A stretch of 21,356 nt of DNA from JBMCWH01 sp048621635 (GTDB taxonomy: Bacteria > Patescibacteriota > WWE3 > JAUXAW01 > JAYEID01), in assembly GCA_048621635.1 (NCBI GenBank), contig JBMCWH010000010.1, positions 1 through 21,356 on the forward strand, written 5' to 3'. Position numbers and translations under genes: made by a program. The notes beneath the pieces are model-generated. The model did not search any database and was not told the origin of the DNA. It saw only the letters and a list, made by a program, of their open reading frames with translations. Positions 21,315 through 21,356 of this stretch are shown in pieces (positions within the stretch are counted from its first letter, which is position 1; the number at the start of each line of letters is the position of its first letter).

Positions 21315-21356
21315 CCCCGTACCGAAGGAGCGTATTCGCGAGTTCTGGTATCGGGG
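21315..21356. repeat. Hairpin 2 of a tandem pair, at window edge
   Basis: CCCCGTACC (21315-21323) pairs with GGTATCGGGG (21347-21356), with one bulged T. The 23-base loop again starts with GAA, contains GCG-TATT-CGC, and ends GAGTTCT. The outer stem differs in sequence from hairpin 1 while the loop layout is kept. The window ends on its last base, so more copies may follow. Confidence 0.55.

Noticed and set aside
21266..21356. CRISPR array
   Set aside because: Only two units with unequal stems, no identical repeats of 20 or more bases, no spacers, no cas genes.
1..21356. Recoded TGA (code 4 or 25)
   Set aside because: TGA ends the S51 peptidase and GT2 genes in good context, and Trp and Gly use ordinary codons.

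Overview
The window looks like bacterial chromosome from a reduced-genome lineage, most likely Patescibacteria/CPR and perhaps Microgenomates-like. This is an inference from several traits. Gene spacing is compact, with many 4 to 38 bp overlaps. Secreted proteins are very acidic and carry TasA/SipW-type, lamin-tail and DUF11 domains, and one has a VLGAATGLPATG sorting signal with a sortase gene nearby. At least two genes appear to be leaderless. TGA is used as stop, so the SR1/Gracilibacteria code is excluded. No rRNA, tRNA, CRISPR array or insertion sequence was recognised.

Region 1 (1-537) has no confident gene. It holds a possible structured RNA ending in a clear intrinsic terminator (246-271), a hairpin repeat, and a leader RNA. 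Region 2 (538-8941) is a surface-structure locus. It contains an Ig-like secreted protein, two tandem TasA/CalY-type fibre subunits with different C-terminal modules, a Ser-His SipW/ER-type signal peptidase, a TasA-like protein with a lamin-tail domain, and a large composite protein. The composite protein has DUF11, an internal LPATG signal, and then a second signal peptide, an Ig-like part and an acidic tail. The layout recalls tapA-sipW-tasA of Bacillus: dedicated peptidase, filament subunits and accessory wall or surface proteins. The first two genes share a duplicated leader RNA, and the first three carry near-complete extended Shine-Dalgarno sequences, which suggests high expression.

Region 3 (9120-13148) is metabolic: a LinA/ANT-like nucleotidyltransferase, an archaeal-type S-adenosylmethionine synthetase, an S51 peptidase and an archaeal/eukaryotic-type prolyl-tRNA synthetase. 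The first two sit directly on promoters with no room for a 5' UTR. Region 4 (13255-15447) has a GT2 glycosyltransferase coupled to a histidine phosphatase, then a sortase that could act on the LPATG protein of region 2.

Region 5 (15448-20323) starts with a 471 bp regulatory intergenic stretch containing a 22 bp perfect palindrome, AACCTT repeats and a strong promoter. An operon follows: a GT-C membrane glycosyltransferase, a processive GT2 synthase and a membrane-anchored GH113-like glycosidase. Together these look like a polysaccharide synthesis and trimming module. Region 6 (20324-21356) encodes a small two-helix membrane protein with a CPWC/CxHH motif and a degenerate receiver-like protein. 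It ends with a strong terminator and two successive hairpins of matching design at the window edge.
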